Shown one piece after another: positions 35,718 to 45,736 of a stretch of 64,000 bases of DNA (within the stretch, counting starts at the first letter, position 1; each line of letters begins with the position of its first letter). The stretch is from CAYVIB01 sp964451365. GTDB lineage: Bacteria > Pseudomonadota > Gammaproteobacteria > Pseudomonadales > Cellvibrionaceae. Location: positions 62,001-126,000 of the forward strand of contig CAYVIB010000004.1 of the NCBI GenBank assembly GCA_964451365.1, given 5' to 3'. Position numbers and translations under genes: made by a program. Under the pieces are notes generated by a model, which saw nothing but the letters and a program-made list of their open reading frames with translations, did not search any database and was not told the DNA's origin.

Positions 35718-37351
35718 GGTGTCACACTCCTGCCCAGTCGGCTGGCGATATATTCCAGTTCCACCTGCAGCAGGTACACCTGCGGAATGGCTACGCCGGG
35801 ATCGTCAATGGAAATGTGCATGGCGCCGTACTGGTGATTGCCGGTCAACACAATGTTGGAATCGAATTCGTGAAAGTCGGTTACCAGCACGTCATTACGA
35901 CGCGCGCTTAACTCGCTGACATTAAAGGTGACGAATTCAAACGGCGAACCGGGCACGGAGTCATTGGCTTCAAAAAAACGCGCGCCCACGCGCCAGTCAA
36001 AAGAAATATCAGACGGTTCCGGCGCGCCGCGAAAACCCCAGAGCAAACGAAAGCGCAGCATTTCGCTGTAGTCGATATCCGCAGGAATTGGAATGGAGAA
36101 CACCGCTTCACCGGCAAAGGCATTGGAGCCGGACGTCATAAAGTGCAGACTCGGCAGGGTGTCGGCAAACAGCGCCCGCGCCGCGCCGGTACCATGGTGT
36201 GCGTGATGCCCCGGCATACTGATGGTTTTGCGCACTCGGCCGGTTGCGGCCAGTATAATTGGCGCGTTGAATGTTTTGCTGCCGACAATGGTTTCGTCAC
36301 CGTCGAGATGCACCAGTTCCGAATCAACTACCGGTGTGGCCGGGCTTGAGGGAAAATGAAAATCAGCCAGACTTTTTGCCCAGAAGGACAAGGGGCCGAG
36401 GTAATCCTGCAAACCCTGGGTGGGCAACAAAAACTGACGCTGGCTCTCATCGATGACCACGTCCGAACCGGTCTGCAAACGGGCGACACCGTCGACAATT
36501 TCAACTTCCAGGTTGAATTGCGCCAGGAACACACACTGCTGATAAGCCTCGGCCGGGACGATTTCAATTCCCTCCTTGATCAGGCAGGGTTTTACTTCCG
36601 TTACCCACACCAAAAATGCCGCGGTAAAAAATTCGTCCACGTTTTCCGGCGCAATGGCGTCGCTGATTGGGGGAGACGATGGCGAAGACAGCGGCGGCGA
36701 ACTGACGATAGCATCGGGTTTTAAGCCGCGCACCAGTTCCTTGATATCGTCCAGGGTCATGGCGCCGCCGGCTTCAACCGGAAGGCTCAGCAACAAATCC
36801 GCCAGTTGCTGCATGCTGGATTGAAAATGATGCGATGGCGGTGCCTGCAGCTCAAAGGTCAGGCTGAAATCATCGGCGATGCGCGACGCGGCGGTGGTTT
36901 CCTCCAGGGATTGGCAGGGGCCGGACGGAATCGGCACAAAATCCGTTTTGCACTGGCGATAGCACAACATTAAATAAACGGATATGGAATTCTGCGGCGG
37001 TGAGGTGTCAATCAGTTCCGCAACTTCCTGCGTGTGGGAGGACAACCAATCTTCCAGTCGCGCGCATTGCTGGCGCGGCACTTGTATAAACTGGCCACTG
37101 GAACTCACCGCAAGGCCGGGACTGACCTTGATTTCCGTTACCGCGCTGGCAATGGACTCCTGCGTTACCTGCAATCCACAGACGGTGCCGTATCCGTGTA
37201 ACGACCGATTGTGCAGGCGATCCTTTTCCAACAAGTAATATTCCTGTTGATTAAACTCGTCGACACCCAATACCAGGCCGTGCTCGTAGTTAACACGTTT
37301 GTTGGGGTCCAGTTTAACGCCTGCTGGAAACACACTGCTAAAGTCACTCAT
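35714..37351 (-). CDS. conserved eCIS protein, LGVDEF/HNRxLHGYGTVCGL type
   Basis: 545-residue soluble protein. Residues about 18-110 carry the conserved block RVNYEHGLVLGVDEF, DRLHNRSLHGYGTVCGL and SPGLAVSSSGQFIQVP, shared in outline with the next gene product. Residues 110-330 are mixed. The C-terminal 180 residues are beta-rich (STRAL-like HHAHHGTGAARALF, then LRFRLLWGFRGAPEPSDISF), like a carbohydrate-binding or jelly-roll fold. It follows the tail-protein-I gene. A peripheral baseplate or receptor-binding function is possible, inferred from position and the beta-rich C-terminus. Confidence 0.75.
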   Translation of the reverse strand: MSDFSSVFPAGVKLDPNKRVNYEHGLVLGVDEFNQQEYYLLEKDRLHNRSLHGYGTVCGLQVTQESIASAVTEIKVSPGLAVSSSGQFIQVPRQQCARLEDWLSSHTQEVAELIDTSPPQNSISVYLMLCYRQCKTDFVPIPSGPCQSLEETTAASRIADDFSLTFELQAPPSHHFQSSMQQLADLLLSLPVEAGGAMTLDDIKELVRGLKPDAIVSSPPLSSPSSPPISDAIAPENVDEFFTAAFLVWVTEVKPCLIKEGIEIVPAEAYQQCVFLAQFNLEVEIVDGVARLQTGSDVVIDESQRQFLLPTQGLQDYLGPLSFWAKSLADFHFPSSPATPVVDSELVHLDGDETIVGSKTFNAPIILAATGRVRKTISMPGHHAHHGTGAARALFADTLPSLHFMTSGSNAFAGEAVFSIPIPADIDYSEMLRFRLLWGFRGAPEPSDISFDWRVGARFFEANDSVPGSPFEFVTFNVSELSARRNDVLVTDFHEFDSNIVLTGNHQYGAMHISIDDPGVAIPQVYLLQVELEYIASRLGRSVTP

Positions 37352-37400
37352 TATTAAAAGTCTCCATTTTCATACCGGATAAAATATCCGGAACAAACCG

Positions 37401-40268
37401 TCAGCGGAAAAAATTGCCGCGAGCTAATCTATCGCGCCCGGTGACCGATCGATTGACGATATCCCAGGGATGGGATTCGGCCAGGTAACTCTGGCCCAAA
37501 AAGTTTGCTCCCAGAACCATCGCCACAAAACGACTGCCCTCGCCGAGAGTGGTATCGATACCGACGCGGGCCGATCCCACCTGGAACATGGCCCAGAAAA
37601 ACTGCACTTCAAAACTGGTATGCGCCGGCTTTTCGCGCTCGACAATATCTTCCACCCACGCGCGCCGCGCTTCCATCTGCGTGGGATGCTCACCCAACTG
37701 CGTCGGTAAAAACACAGTGAACCGGTGAGCCTGTCTTTCAATGGGAAGCGACAGCGACACGAAGTCAATCCAGTCCTGTAACGCGGTGATATTGCGCGGC
37801 AATTTGGCCGGCATGGTGATCGCATCGAAATTTTCCAACGCCAAATCGCCGATTAAACCCTGGGCGGTGTTCAACCTGGCGATGGATTTGTAGCGCAGTG
37901 CCAGGAATTTTTTATAGGCGTCAATATCTCCCGTGCTTACCTCGGCGTAACTGAAACCGAGTCGATCGCGGGTAAAGACGGTCCAGTCGTGCGCTTCGGT
38001 ACTTTGTTGCGGCGTCAGCGGACTGAATTCAATTTCTTCGATGGCGCTAAACGGTTTGGCTCCCGTTGCTCTCCCCCAGGCCTGATTGATGCGCCCAACA
38101 TCGTCGCCATAAATTTCCCGCAAATATTGTTGAAATTTTTTATGCAGTGCGCCGACGCCAAACCGCGGTTGCCACAACTCGCTTTGCCTGGACTGCGACA
38201 AATAGGTCGCACCGGATTTTTCTTTAGAGACTGTCGAAATCAAACGCCGGGTTAGAAACTGCTCCACGATGCGGATGTCGCGCCCGCCCAATAGCGCTTC
38301 CTTTTGTTTTTGCGGATAGCGCAATGGATCAAACAGGCTGTCATCAGGACAGGGATCGATAGCCAGCTTAATCATCGTACGCAGCCCCGCAACGGTGCCG
38401 CGCCAGCGAAACAGAAGCGCCACGTTGGCGACGAACAAACGCTTGCGTTGCTCATCCCAGGCCGGGTCCACCAGGGCCCCCACCCAGCCACCCAACCACT
38501 CAATAAATTCCGGCGGCACGGTGCGGGAATCAAACAGGGCTTGCGCGTTGGCGATTTTGTCTTCCAGGTGGGTAAAAATTCCTTCCACATTGGCAAGAAA
38601 ACGGTCGAGAAAGCTGGCGGACGTATGATCGTCCTGGTACACATCGGGCAGGTAGCGTCGCAGGTAGGAAAAGCGCGGATAGTAAATCCGGCAGGCCTTG
38701 ATAAAAGGCGTGAGTCGCCTTGTACCCATCAGGGTGAGGCGCAATTCGAGATAACGGCCAACCGCGTTTTGAAACAAGCAATCCCAACTGCCGCTGTGGT
38801 TGGATTCCTTGGCAAAAGCCTTCGGCGCCAATGGCAGTTCCGACCCCTGCGCGCGCAGATAGGCTTGCGGTTCGGCTTGCCATTGACTTGAGGCGAGAAT
38901 TTGCAATGAATTGGCGGCCCGGGTTTCAATTTCCACCCGGGTTCCGGGTGGGATACAGGCGTCCATGATCAGGCGGTGCCAAACACAATCCGGATTATCA
39001 CCGTCGAAAATCAACTGGCTGCTTTCCAGCGTGGCCTGGCTTTGATAATGATGTCGCGGTTGTTCCGCCAGGGGCAGCCAGCGATTTTCAAAATCATAAT
39101 ATACCGAACCGCCGGTGGCGATCAGCGCCTTGCCGCCGTGTTTGCGCATCGGCAACAAACTGGTGTGCAGCGCCAGCTGCAATTCCTGCTCGGTTGCCTG
39201 GAACAGCAGCTCGTAGGACTGACTGTAATTGGCGGCGGAAATAAAAATCCGGCCGCGATGAACGCGCGCATCGCTGTCAATGTTACTCAGATAAACAAAA
39301 TCGTGGGCCAGAATTTGCTGATCGCCCAGCAGGTCCCCGGTGATGGTTTCATCCAGGTTGATTGCATCCACAAATTCGCTGTTTCTGAAGTAGGAGATAC
39401 TCGACAGGCCGGATGCGCTTTCAACACCAAGCAAAATAAATGCGTTGTCGGCAACCGCTTCTATAGCCGTATATTCTGTTGCAATTTCCGGGCTGGAAAG
39501 TGCGATGGCGGTTCCACTGTAGAAATTTTCCTGCGCGCATTGCCGTGATTCAACCTCTTCCTCATTGGCAAAATCGTTATCAGCCGCAAGACTGATCAGT
39601 TCACCGTTGCAATCCAGCACACGAAAATATTTGTCCAGGTGCCAGACGCGCGTTACACCAGCGGAAAAATTCCTGTCCAGGATAAACAGGCCGCCGTCCG
39701 GCGCCGCGGAAAAATCCCAGGGATGAAAATCGACTGATGACGGCCACCGCATCCAGGAAGGCGGTCCGCCGCCGTGCAGATCAAAAACCAACAGCCCCGC
39801 TGTCATATCGCCCTGGGCCAACGTGCCAACTACCAGGTATTCTTCCGCGGTCACGGTCAGCCCACTCAACCGCAGTTCAGTATCGACAATTGCGGTTTCG
39901 GTAGCGCGGAAATCCCCGTGCTCATCATTCGGTTTCGAAGGCGACAGAAACTGCTCAACACTCCAGTATTCGCCTGTTTCCGTCGGAGTGGCATGAGGAC
40001 TATAGAAAATTTTATTCCTGCCGGGGTCGATCCAATAAATATTGCCGTAATGATCGAACGCGGCGCCGCGCCTGTGTTCAATATTTAATTCGTTGCCGTG
40101 CAATCCCTTCAGTTGTTGAATCACCGGCGCCAATGAAATGGCCTGGCGCTCCGCATCCCACCACAACCGCTGGCCAACGGACTCCGTCTCAATGGGCTGC
40201 TCGCGCAGCACTGGTAGCCAGTCGCGCTCGCCAAGAATCAAGTGGTATTGGGTGTTATTGGCATCCAT
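37401..40268 (-). CDS. tail protein I-type baseplate wedge with propeller-like N-terminus (Afp12/Pvc12 region)
   Basis: 955-residue protein. Residues 1-500 are beta-rich with repeated blades (FDHYGNIYWIDPGRNKIFY, PWDFSAAPDGGLFILDRNF), like an NHL or SdiA-type propeller. Residues about 526-645 match the phage P2 gpI-like tail-protein domain: YLRRYLPDVYQDD, DRFLANVEGIFTHLEDKIA, GGWVGALVDPAWDE and FRWRGTVAGLRTMI. The C-terminal 300 residues contain two copies of a YG.D..RINQAWG-like helix (residues about 725 and 805). In eCIS loci this protein sits beside gp25 and baseplate J and builds the baseplate wedge. Confidence 0.82.
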   Translation of the reverse strand: MDANNTQYHLILGERDWLPVLREQPIETESVGQRLWWDAERQAISLAPVIQQLKGLHGNELNIEHRRGAAFDHYGNIYWIDPGRNKIFYSPHATPTETGEYWSVEQFLSPSKPNDEHGDFRATETAIVDTELRLSGLTVTAEEYLVVGTLAQGDMTAGLLVFDLHGGGPPSWMRWPSSVDFHPWDFSAAPDGGLFILDRNFSAGVTRVWHLDKYFRVLDCNGELISLAADNDFANEEEVESRQCAQENFYSGTAIALSSPEIATEYTAIEAVADNAFILLGVESASGLSSISYFRNSEFVDAINLDETITGDLLGDQQILAHDFVYLSNIDSDARVHRGRIFISAANYSQSYELLFQATEQELQLALHTSLLPMRKHGGKALIATGGSVYYDFENRWLPLAEQPRHHYQSQATLESSQLIFDGDNPDCVWHRLIMDACIPPGTRVEIETRAANSLQILASSQWQAEPQAYLRAQGSELPLAPKAFAKESNHSGSWDCLFQNAVGRYLELRLTLMGTRRLTPFIKACRIYYPRFSYLRRYLPDVYQDDHTSASFLDRFLANVEGIFTHLEDKIANAQALFDSRTVPPEFIEWLGGWVGALVDPAWDEQRKRLFVANVALLFRWRGTVAGLRTMIKLAIDPCPDDSLFDPLRYPQKQKEALLGGRDIRIVEQFLTRRLISTVSKEKSGATYLSQSRQSELWQPRFGVGALHKKFQQYLREIYGDDVGRINQAWGRATGAKPFSAIEEIEFSPLTPQQSTEAHDWTVFTRDRLGFSYAEVSTGDIDAYKKFLALRYKSIARLNTAQGLIGDLALENFDAITMPAKLPRNITALQDWIDFVSLSLPIERQAHRFTVFLPTQLGEHPTQMEARRAWVEDIVEREKPAHTSFEVQFFWAMFQVGSARVGIDTTLGEGSRFVAMVLGANFLGQSYLAESHPWDIVNRSVTGRDRLARGNFFR

Positions 40269-40274
40269 AATTAT

Positions 40275-42473
40275 TTAGCACTCTTCGGGTACAACCGGTA
40301 CCGGCACTGAACTGACACCCTCGTCAGAAGACGACTTCGCTTCCACCTCGCCGCGAATCTCCTCAATCGACAAGGCATCGCCATCGGTGACCGCCACCTT
40401 CATTACTCGCGGCAGGTGCAACCCCTGCATGGAAATTTCAGCAACCTCCGCGCCGGTGGATTCACTCAAGCGCAATTGGTTGACTTTCGACACACCTTCC
40501 ACCCGCGCCACGGTGGCGGAAATTTCCAGCGCGTCCACGGTTTTTTCCAGCGGCCAGCCCGTTTCCGAAAAGCCGCCTACCAATGGAGAAAGAAAACGTT
40601 TTACTTCCTGCTTTACTTGTTCGAACACCGGCGATGGGTCGAAGCCCGGCATCACGTTGATGCCCACCGATACCCACACTTCCGTGTAAACAGGACCGCG
40701 TATGTGCAGTTCGGTGGTGACGATCCGTCGTGGGGTTAAATAGTTGCACACGTTTTTTAGAAACAGTTGATCCGGCTGGGGGGAATCCGGGTGAGTAATA
40801 TCAAAAGCGGGAATCACCACCAGGGTAACCACACCGTTGGAAATCTGGCTGGGCAAACTCGGATGGAACAGGGGCAGCACTTCCACCCGCCCCAGGTTAA
40901 TACCGGGTGTGCGCTTGACGATGTCGATGTAGTCCTGCTTCGACATTAAACGGTCGCGATGACGCAGGGTTTGCGGAATGTTGCGTTCGCCGTCGCTGAC
41001 TTTTTCCGCCGCGGTCGCGCCCCAGGTGGGTACCGGATTCGATACTTTAAGGCCGGCCGGCAGTGACGGCGCCTTAACAATGGTATTGATGCCCACCATG
41101 CCCTGCAGGCCACCGCCGTGGGAATAGGACGCCTGAATAATCGCGTTCTTGGGCGGGCGCGCGCCGTGCACGCCGTTGCCGAAAAAGATTTCGCCCGCTT
41201 CCTTGTCGAGCCGATACATTTTGCTGCTGAGGTTCGAGGTATTCTTGCTGTCGATTTCGGAAGGCGCCGTGGCCAGGTCGTCAATTTCCTGCCAGCGCTC
41301 GCCGTTGACAAACAACGACAGCGAATTTTCAATAACCGGTCGATTGAGTAAACGCACTTTCTGGTCCGGCTTACCGGTGCCGTCAGTGAGCTTCTCGGAG
41401 CGCACATCGGTGCGCTGGATAACATTGGCGGCATTAATGCCGACCCAGGCCAGTTTTATGGACAGTTGATCGGCCGGGTTTTCTTCTTCAGCCAACGGCC
41501 TGGCGGCGCGAATCCGAATCCAGGTAATCAGCCGGTCCTGGTCGTCGGTATTTTCCAGCGAAGGCGGCCGTTGATCGACGCCGGCTGTTAACGGCTCCTC
41601 CGCCCACACGGTCAGTTTCTCCGCGCCGGGCAGTGACAGTTTTACCACGCCGGGCTGGGTCAGCACGTTGTGCTCCGCGGTAAAGTCCAGCGGCAGGTAG
41701 CGAATGCGCTCGTCGCTGGCGTTGGGAATCTCAAACACGAGTTCGTTGTTGTTCTCTTCCGCCAGGGTGGCGATATCTTCCAGAATAAATCCCTGCTCGC
41801 CAAAGGAAGGCAGCAAACCCAGAGACAAAATCGTGTTGGCGATCTTTTCCCGCGCCTGCTGGGGCGATTCGCTCGGGCGCGACAGCAACGCCAGCCACAA
41901 CGAGCCATCCACCGATTCATTGGCAAGGTCGATGTACTTCATGGTCACGCCATCGGTGGCGGGCTGGTAAATAGCGGTTTCGTAAAATTCGAGTTTATTC
42001 CCCGGCAAATCGAAGGCGGAATAGAGGTTGGTATACAGTTGTGTCAGTTCCTGGTTTTCCGCGAGGCTCACCGGTTTTTTATAGTAAAGCCGCGATTCGA
42101 TCGGCAAAACATTCAGGCCATTCATCGACTTGAACGGCACGTTGCCGGCCGCCAGGCTCTGCCCGGCATTTAGCGTGACGTTTTCAAAAGCACCCCGCGG
42201 ATTACTAAAGCTGACCAGCCCGTGGGCCGCTGCGGCGGCTCGCAGTGGAATTTTTAACAGCCGCAGGAATTTCTGCCTATTGCGTTCCGGAATCAGATTG
42301 GTGCGGTACAACAGGCTTTCAGTCATAAACGAAAACAGTTGCAACAGGGTAATACCCGGATCGGGCTCGCTACGGTTGGTCCACTCCGGCGTGTGGGCGG
42401 GAATGCGCGCCAGGGCCTCGTTGAAAATATCCTTGTTGGTGCGGCTTTCAAATTTGGGTTCGGGTAATGGCAT
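40275..42473 (-). CDS. baseplate J / gp6-like wedge protein (Afp11/Pvc11)
   Basis: 732-residue protein. The N-terminus (LARIPAHTPEWTNRSEPDPG then ITLLQLFSFMTESLLYRTN) and SRIVTTE-like C-terminal segments (TLRHRDRLMSKQDYIDIVKR, RRIVTTELHIRGPVYTEVWV) are those of putative baseplate assembly proteins of the gpJ type found in eCIS. It forms the wedge around the spike hub together with gp25 and the tail-protein-I product. Only 6 bp separates it from the downstream gene. ATG start at 42471-42473. Confidence 0.9.
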   Translation of the reverse strand: MPLPEPKFESRTNKDIFNEALARIPAHTPEWTNRSEPDPGITLLQLFSFMTESLLYRTNLIPERNRQKFLRLLKIPLRAAAAAHGLVSFSNPRGAFENVTLNAGQSLAAGNVPFKSMNGLNVLPIESRLYYKKPVSLAENQELTQLYTNLYSAFDLPGNKLEFYETAIYQPATDGVTMKYIDLANESVDGSLWLALLSRPSESPQQAREKIANTILSLGLLPSFGEQGFILEDIATLAEENNNELVFEIPNASDERIRYLPLDFTAEHNVLTQPGVVKLSLPGAEKLTVWAEEPLTAGVDQRPPSLENTDDQDRLITWIRIRAARPLAEEENPADQLSIKLAWVGINAANVIQRTDVRSEKLTDGTGKPDQKVRLLNRPVIENSLSLFVNGERWQEIDDLATAPSEIDSKNTSNLSSKMYRLDKEAGEIFFGNGVHGARPPKNAIIQASYSHGGGLQGMVGINTIVKAPSLPAGLKVSNPVPTWGATAAEKVSDGERNIPQTLRHRDRLMSKQDYIDIVKRTPGINLGRVEVLPLFHPSLPSQISNGVVTLVVIPAFDITHPDSPQPDQLFLKNVCNYLTPRRIVTTELHIRGPVYTEVWVSVGINVMPGFDPSPVFEQVKQEVKRFLSPLVGGFSETGWPLEKTVDALEISATVARVEGVSKVNQLRLSESTGAEVAEISMQGLHLPRVMKVAVTDGDALSIEEIRGEVEAKSSSDEGVSSVPVPVVPEEC

Positions 42474-42509
42474 AAATTAACTCATTCAATTTTATTCTTG
42501 ATGAACGAA

Positions 42510-42905
42510 TCATCCGGTAAGCTGTACACGCAGTTGCATTTTTTCCTGCGCCTGGGTCGCCACCAGTTTGTAACGCAACATCACCCAGGCGATATTCACT
42601 TCCTTGGGGTCGGCGAAGACCTCCACCGAACTGACCTTGATGCGACGCTCCCAGCGGGTTAGCGCATTGGTAATCATCTCCTCGATCAGGCTGTGGGTTT
42701 CCACCGTATTGGGTTGAAACAACATTTTTTTTAAACCGGAACCAAAATTCGGCAGCATCAAACGCTCCAGCGGTTCGGTCTGCAAAATTATCTGGATCGA
42801 CTGGCGAATATTCTCCTCGCCCGCCGACCAGGCCCAACGGCCGTTGGCGGTGATCTTGGGAGGAAAGGCGATACCGCGCCCGAATAATTTACCTTTGTCA
42901 ATCAT
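42510..42905 (-). CDS. gp25/GpW-like baseplate protein (Afp9/Pvc9)
   Basis: 131-residue protein with the gp25 pattern: GRGIAFPP, ENIRQSIQIILQTEPLERLM, LPNFGSGLKKMLFQP and ITNALTRWERRI. It is the initiator of sheath-baseplate contact in contractile systems and is close to the family's usual length. The start overlaps the upstream stop as ATGA (42902-42905). The baseplate J gene follows after 36 bp. Confidence 0.93.
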   Translation of the reverse strand: MIDKGKLFGRGIAFPPKITANGRWAWSAGEENIRQSIQIILQTEPLERLMLPNFGSGLKKMLFQPNTVETHSLIEEMITNALTRWERRIKVSSVEVFADPKEVNIAWVMLRYKLVATQAQEKMQLRVQLTG

Positions 42906-45007
42906 CCGTTTTTACCTTTCAAACCGGGAATCGGTAAACAAATAAAGAAGTAGGGAATCCACCGGAAAAATATATCGAACAGCACCACCATAATGGTCAG
43001 CAAAATAAAGGCGCAAATGGTGACGATGGGAATCGACAACGAACACAACATGCCGAAGCCGATACCGCCCTTGGAACAGCCACTGCCACCGCCGGGGTCG
43101 GGTAAATCCTTGTGAAAAGGCCAAGGCAATACCGACAACACCAGATCGCCCAAAGTGGTTTTACGGGCGCCGCGCAATTTGCCGCACAACATGTCGGAAA
43201 TCATAAAGGTGGCGTTCTTGTTAAATTTGCGCAAACCGGCGGGACTGATATCGAGCGGCATGGGAATGGTAATCGGTCGTCCGGGCGCGTCGGGGTCATA
43301 GAATGATGCCATCTTAAAGGCTTCGGTACGCTCGCTGACCAGGGCGGGATTGAACGGCCCGCAATTCGGTGTTTCGTAAACGCAGCGAATCACAAACCAG
43401 CCGCCGGTGTTGTCGTCCCTGGGCCGCCTGGGAACGGTGACGTCGGGGGCCGTATGCAACAGATCGGTGGGAATCGCGGCGGCAACCAGCGCGGTTAAGG
43501 CATCGATTTGATCGTGGGAAATGTCCGGCTCGGCGTCACTGGGCTCTTCAATAAATAAATTCGGCAAGGGTGTGTCGTGGATGGGATCGGCCAGCGGAAA
43601 CAGGAAGTCGGGCCATTGATGTTCCGCACTGGTATTTTCATTCTGGCGGTCGTAGGCGTAATCGACCAGGTCCAGTTCCGTGGCCAGGTCGGGGCTGTCA
43701 ATTAACTGTTTTAGTGCGTTGACAAGAGAATTCTGTAAGTCGCTCAGATTATGGTAGCTATCAGTGATGAACTCGTCGTTGTATTGACTGGTGACAATAG
43801 TGACATCGGCCAGCGCGTCATAAACATCCAGTTCTTCCGATGTAATACTATCGGGCTGCGTGCCGGTAGCGATGTGTTGGTAAACCCCCGGCAGGTAGTC
43901 CTTCAAAAACTGCAGTAAATCCACCAGCAGGTACCAGGACGCGGTTTGCACTTTCTCCCGAATAACTTTTATATTGCTTCCCTTGATCAAGTCCGCGTCT
44001 GGGAATCCGTCGTGCTCCTTGGCAAGGTCCGGCACCTTACTGGTGTTCTGCCAATCACTCGCCGCCGTTTTTTCGTTGAATACCATGGAAATAACCCGCT
44101 TCCACGGCCCCGCCACTTGCAGATTAAACAAATGCGCGATTGCGTCACGGCGCCCGGCATTCACTTCCGCCTGTTTTTCCTCTTCCGTGGCATTGGCATT
44201 ACTGATGAAGGCGGCATTGGTATAGGCCTCGCGCTTGGATACGGGAATAAAACCGGCAATTAATTTGCGTTTTTTGTCCTTTTCGTCCTGATAACCGACG
44301 TTAAACATCGGCAGGCGCTCTTCGTTAGGCAGCAACGTCTTGTAGTTATTGCTGGAATCGGCCGTGACCGCCTGCCATTTAAATTGATCGCCACTCAACA
44401 CATAGGCGAATTCGTCGCAGGCCCCGGGATCGATCATGTCGGGGTTGGTAACAGTTTCGGGATTTTTTGGCAGCAAACGGCGAATAACAAACTCGACCTT
44501 TTGCTCCTTGGCCAGGTCCACGGTCCGGTCCGGCAGTCCAATGCGGCGGCACACCAGCGAAGCCGTTACCAGATAAAAACGCTGTTGCGATGGTTGGTAC
44601 AACTTCAGCGGTTTGATTTCGTCGTTCGCATCCGCCACACTCTCCGGCTCGCTAACTTGACTAATGCCATCGACACTTAGCGAAAACAGGCCGGGCTTTC
44701 GTTGCTTCAATAGTCCGGTTTGTCGCTTGTCGAACTGCGATACCGGTTGCGCGGTGTTGAGCAGTGACTTCGCAGCCGGTGTCGGCATCGGTTCGCGCCA
44801 GGTTTCCGGCTTCGCCTTGTACTCGATCAGCCGCTCCGGATGCAGGCTCATCAGCAACTGCAGTTCCTCCATAAAATTATCGCCGTTAAAACGCAGGATC
44901 GCCGGACGTTTGAAGCTATCACTGCTGCTATCGTCACTGGAGAACTGTGACCAAAGCGATGCCGGCGATAACCACTTGGTGTCGTGTTGTATCAGCGCAT
45001 CTACCAT
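42902..45007 (-). CDS. eCIS-associated protein with C-terminal membrane segment
   Basis: 701-residue protein lacking a signal peptide. The N-terminus includes PAILRFNGDNFMEELQLLMS, a block I associate with conserved eCIS proteins lying between spike and gp25. The final 60 residues contain one or two hydrophobic helices (SLSIPIVTICAFILLTIMVV, LFDIFFRWIPYFFICLPIPG) preceded by a Gly/Cys-rich GGGSGCSKGGIGFGML. This resembles a tail anchor or a fusion-peptide-like hydrophobic end. It overlaps the spike gene upstream by 7 nt and gp25 downstream by 4 nt. Possible roles are membrane docking of the baseplate or chaperoned tip component; neither is proven. Confidence 0.78.
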   Translation of the reverse strand: MVDALIQHDTKWLSPASLWSQFSSDDSSSDSFKRPAILRFNGDNFMEELQLLMSLHPERLIEYKAKPETWREPMPTPAAKSLLNTAQPVSQFDKRQTGLLKQRKPGLFSLSVDGISQVSEPESVADANDEIKPLKLYQPSQQRFYLVTASLVCRRIGLPDRTVDLAKEQKVEFVIRRLLPKNPETVTNPDMIDPGACDEFAYVLSGDQFKWQAVTADSSNNYKTLLPNEERLPMFNVGYQDEKDKKRKLIAGFIPVSKREAYTNAAFISNANATEEEKQAEVNAGRRDAIAHLFNLQVAGPWKRVISMVFNEKTAASDWQNTSKVPDLAKEHDGFPDADLIKGSNIKVIREKVQTASWYLLVDLLQFLKDYLPGVYQHIATGTQPDSITSEELDVYDALADVTIVTSQYNDEFITDSYHNLSDLQNSLVNALKQLIDSPDLATELDLVDYAYDRQNENTSAEHQWPDFLFPLADPIHDTPLPNLFIEEPSDAEPDISHDQIDALTALVAAAIPTDLLHTAPDVTVPRRPRDDNTGGWFVIRCVYETPNCGPFNPALVSERTEAFKMASFYDPDAPGRPITIPMPLDISPAGLRKFNKNATFMISDMLCGKLRGARKTTLGDLVLSVLPWPFHKDLPDPGGGSGCSKGGIGFGMLCSLSIPIVTICAFILLTIMVVLFDIFFRWIPYFFICLPIPGLKGKNG

Positions 45008-45714
45008 ATATTGCCCGCTCCCGGTGTGTACGACGCGCTGATAACACTGTTGGTAATCACGGTGTCGGCGTGTACCACGCCGCTAAAACGCGAGTAACCT
45101 GAATCCACCATCACCGATGACGCGCTGACGTTGACGAGGCTTGCGCTCACCGTCACTTTGGCGGAAGCATTGATGGTGATTCCGGACGGCCCCATCTTGA
45201 ATGAATTGCCGTTACTATCTTCCAGTTCGACGCCGCCGGGTCCGTCCTTTAACACCACTTTCTGGCCACCGGGCGTTTCCAGGGTCAGACTTTCCTGGCC
45301 GTCCTGGTCGTTTAAACTGACACGCACGCCGTTTTTCGATTGAATGGTTTTGGCATAGTTGTTACCGGCGCTGTCCATACTTTCCGGCGCCTGGTCCCGA
45401 CCATTCCACAGTGATCCGATAACGTAGGGATGACGCGTATCACCGGCGTTAAAGGCCACCAGCACTTCGTCATCGACGTGGGGAATAAACCAGGTGCCGC
45501 GATCGGGCCCGGCCATCATTGTCGCCACCCGGGCCCAGGCCTGGTATTCGGCGCCGCCGCTGTCGGGGGACCAGGGCAGTTTTACTTTCACCCGGCCCTG
45601 CCCGTCGGGGTCGTTTATGTCGGTGACCTGCGCCACGTAAACGCCGTAAAAATTTCCCCCAAGCCCTCGGGCAAGGCGCGAATCAAACACTTTTTGTAAG
45701 CGGGTTTCTTGCAC
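45001..45714 (-). CDS. gp5/VgrG-like spike protein (C-terminal half of Afp8/Pvc8)
   Basis: 237-residue protein. The N-terminal OB-fold is YGVYVAQVTDINDPDGQGRV plus KVKLPW, then WFIPHVDDEVLVAFNAGDTR with HPYVIGSLWN. The C-terminal part has the repetitive beta-helix character of trimeric spikes (VRVSLNDQDGQESLTLETPG, VVLKDGPGGVELEDSNGNSF, ITINASAKVTVSASLVNVSA). In Afp8/Pvc8 this part is fused to the gp27-like hub; here the hub is the separate gene just upstream. The spike pierces the target membrane. Confidence 0.9.
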   Translation of the reverse strand: MQETRLQKVFDSRLARGLGGNFYGVYVAQVTDINDPDGQGRVKVKLPWSPDSGGAEYQAWARVATMMAGPDRGTWFIPHVDDEVLVAFNAGDTRHPYVIGSLWNGRDQAPESMDSAGNNYAKTIQSKNGVRVSLNDQDGQESLTLETPGGQKVVLKDGPGGVELEDSNGNSFKMGPSGITINASAKVTVSASLVNVSASSVMVDSGYSRFSGVVHADTVITNSVISASYTPGAGNIW

Positions 45715-45736
45715 AACAAATTCCTGTACTTATCGG

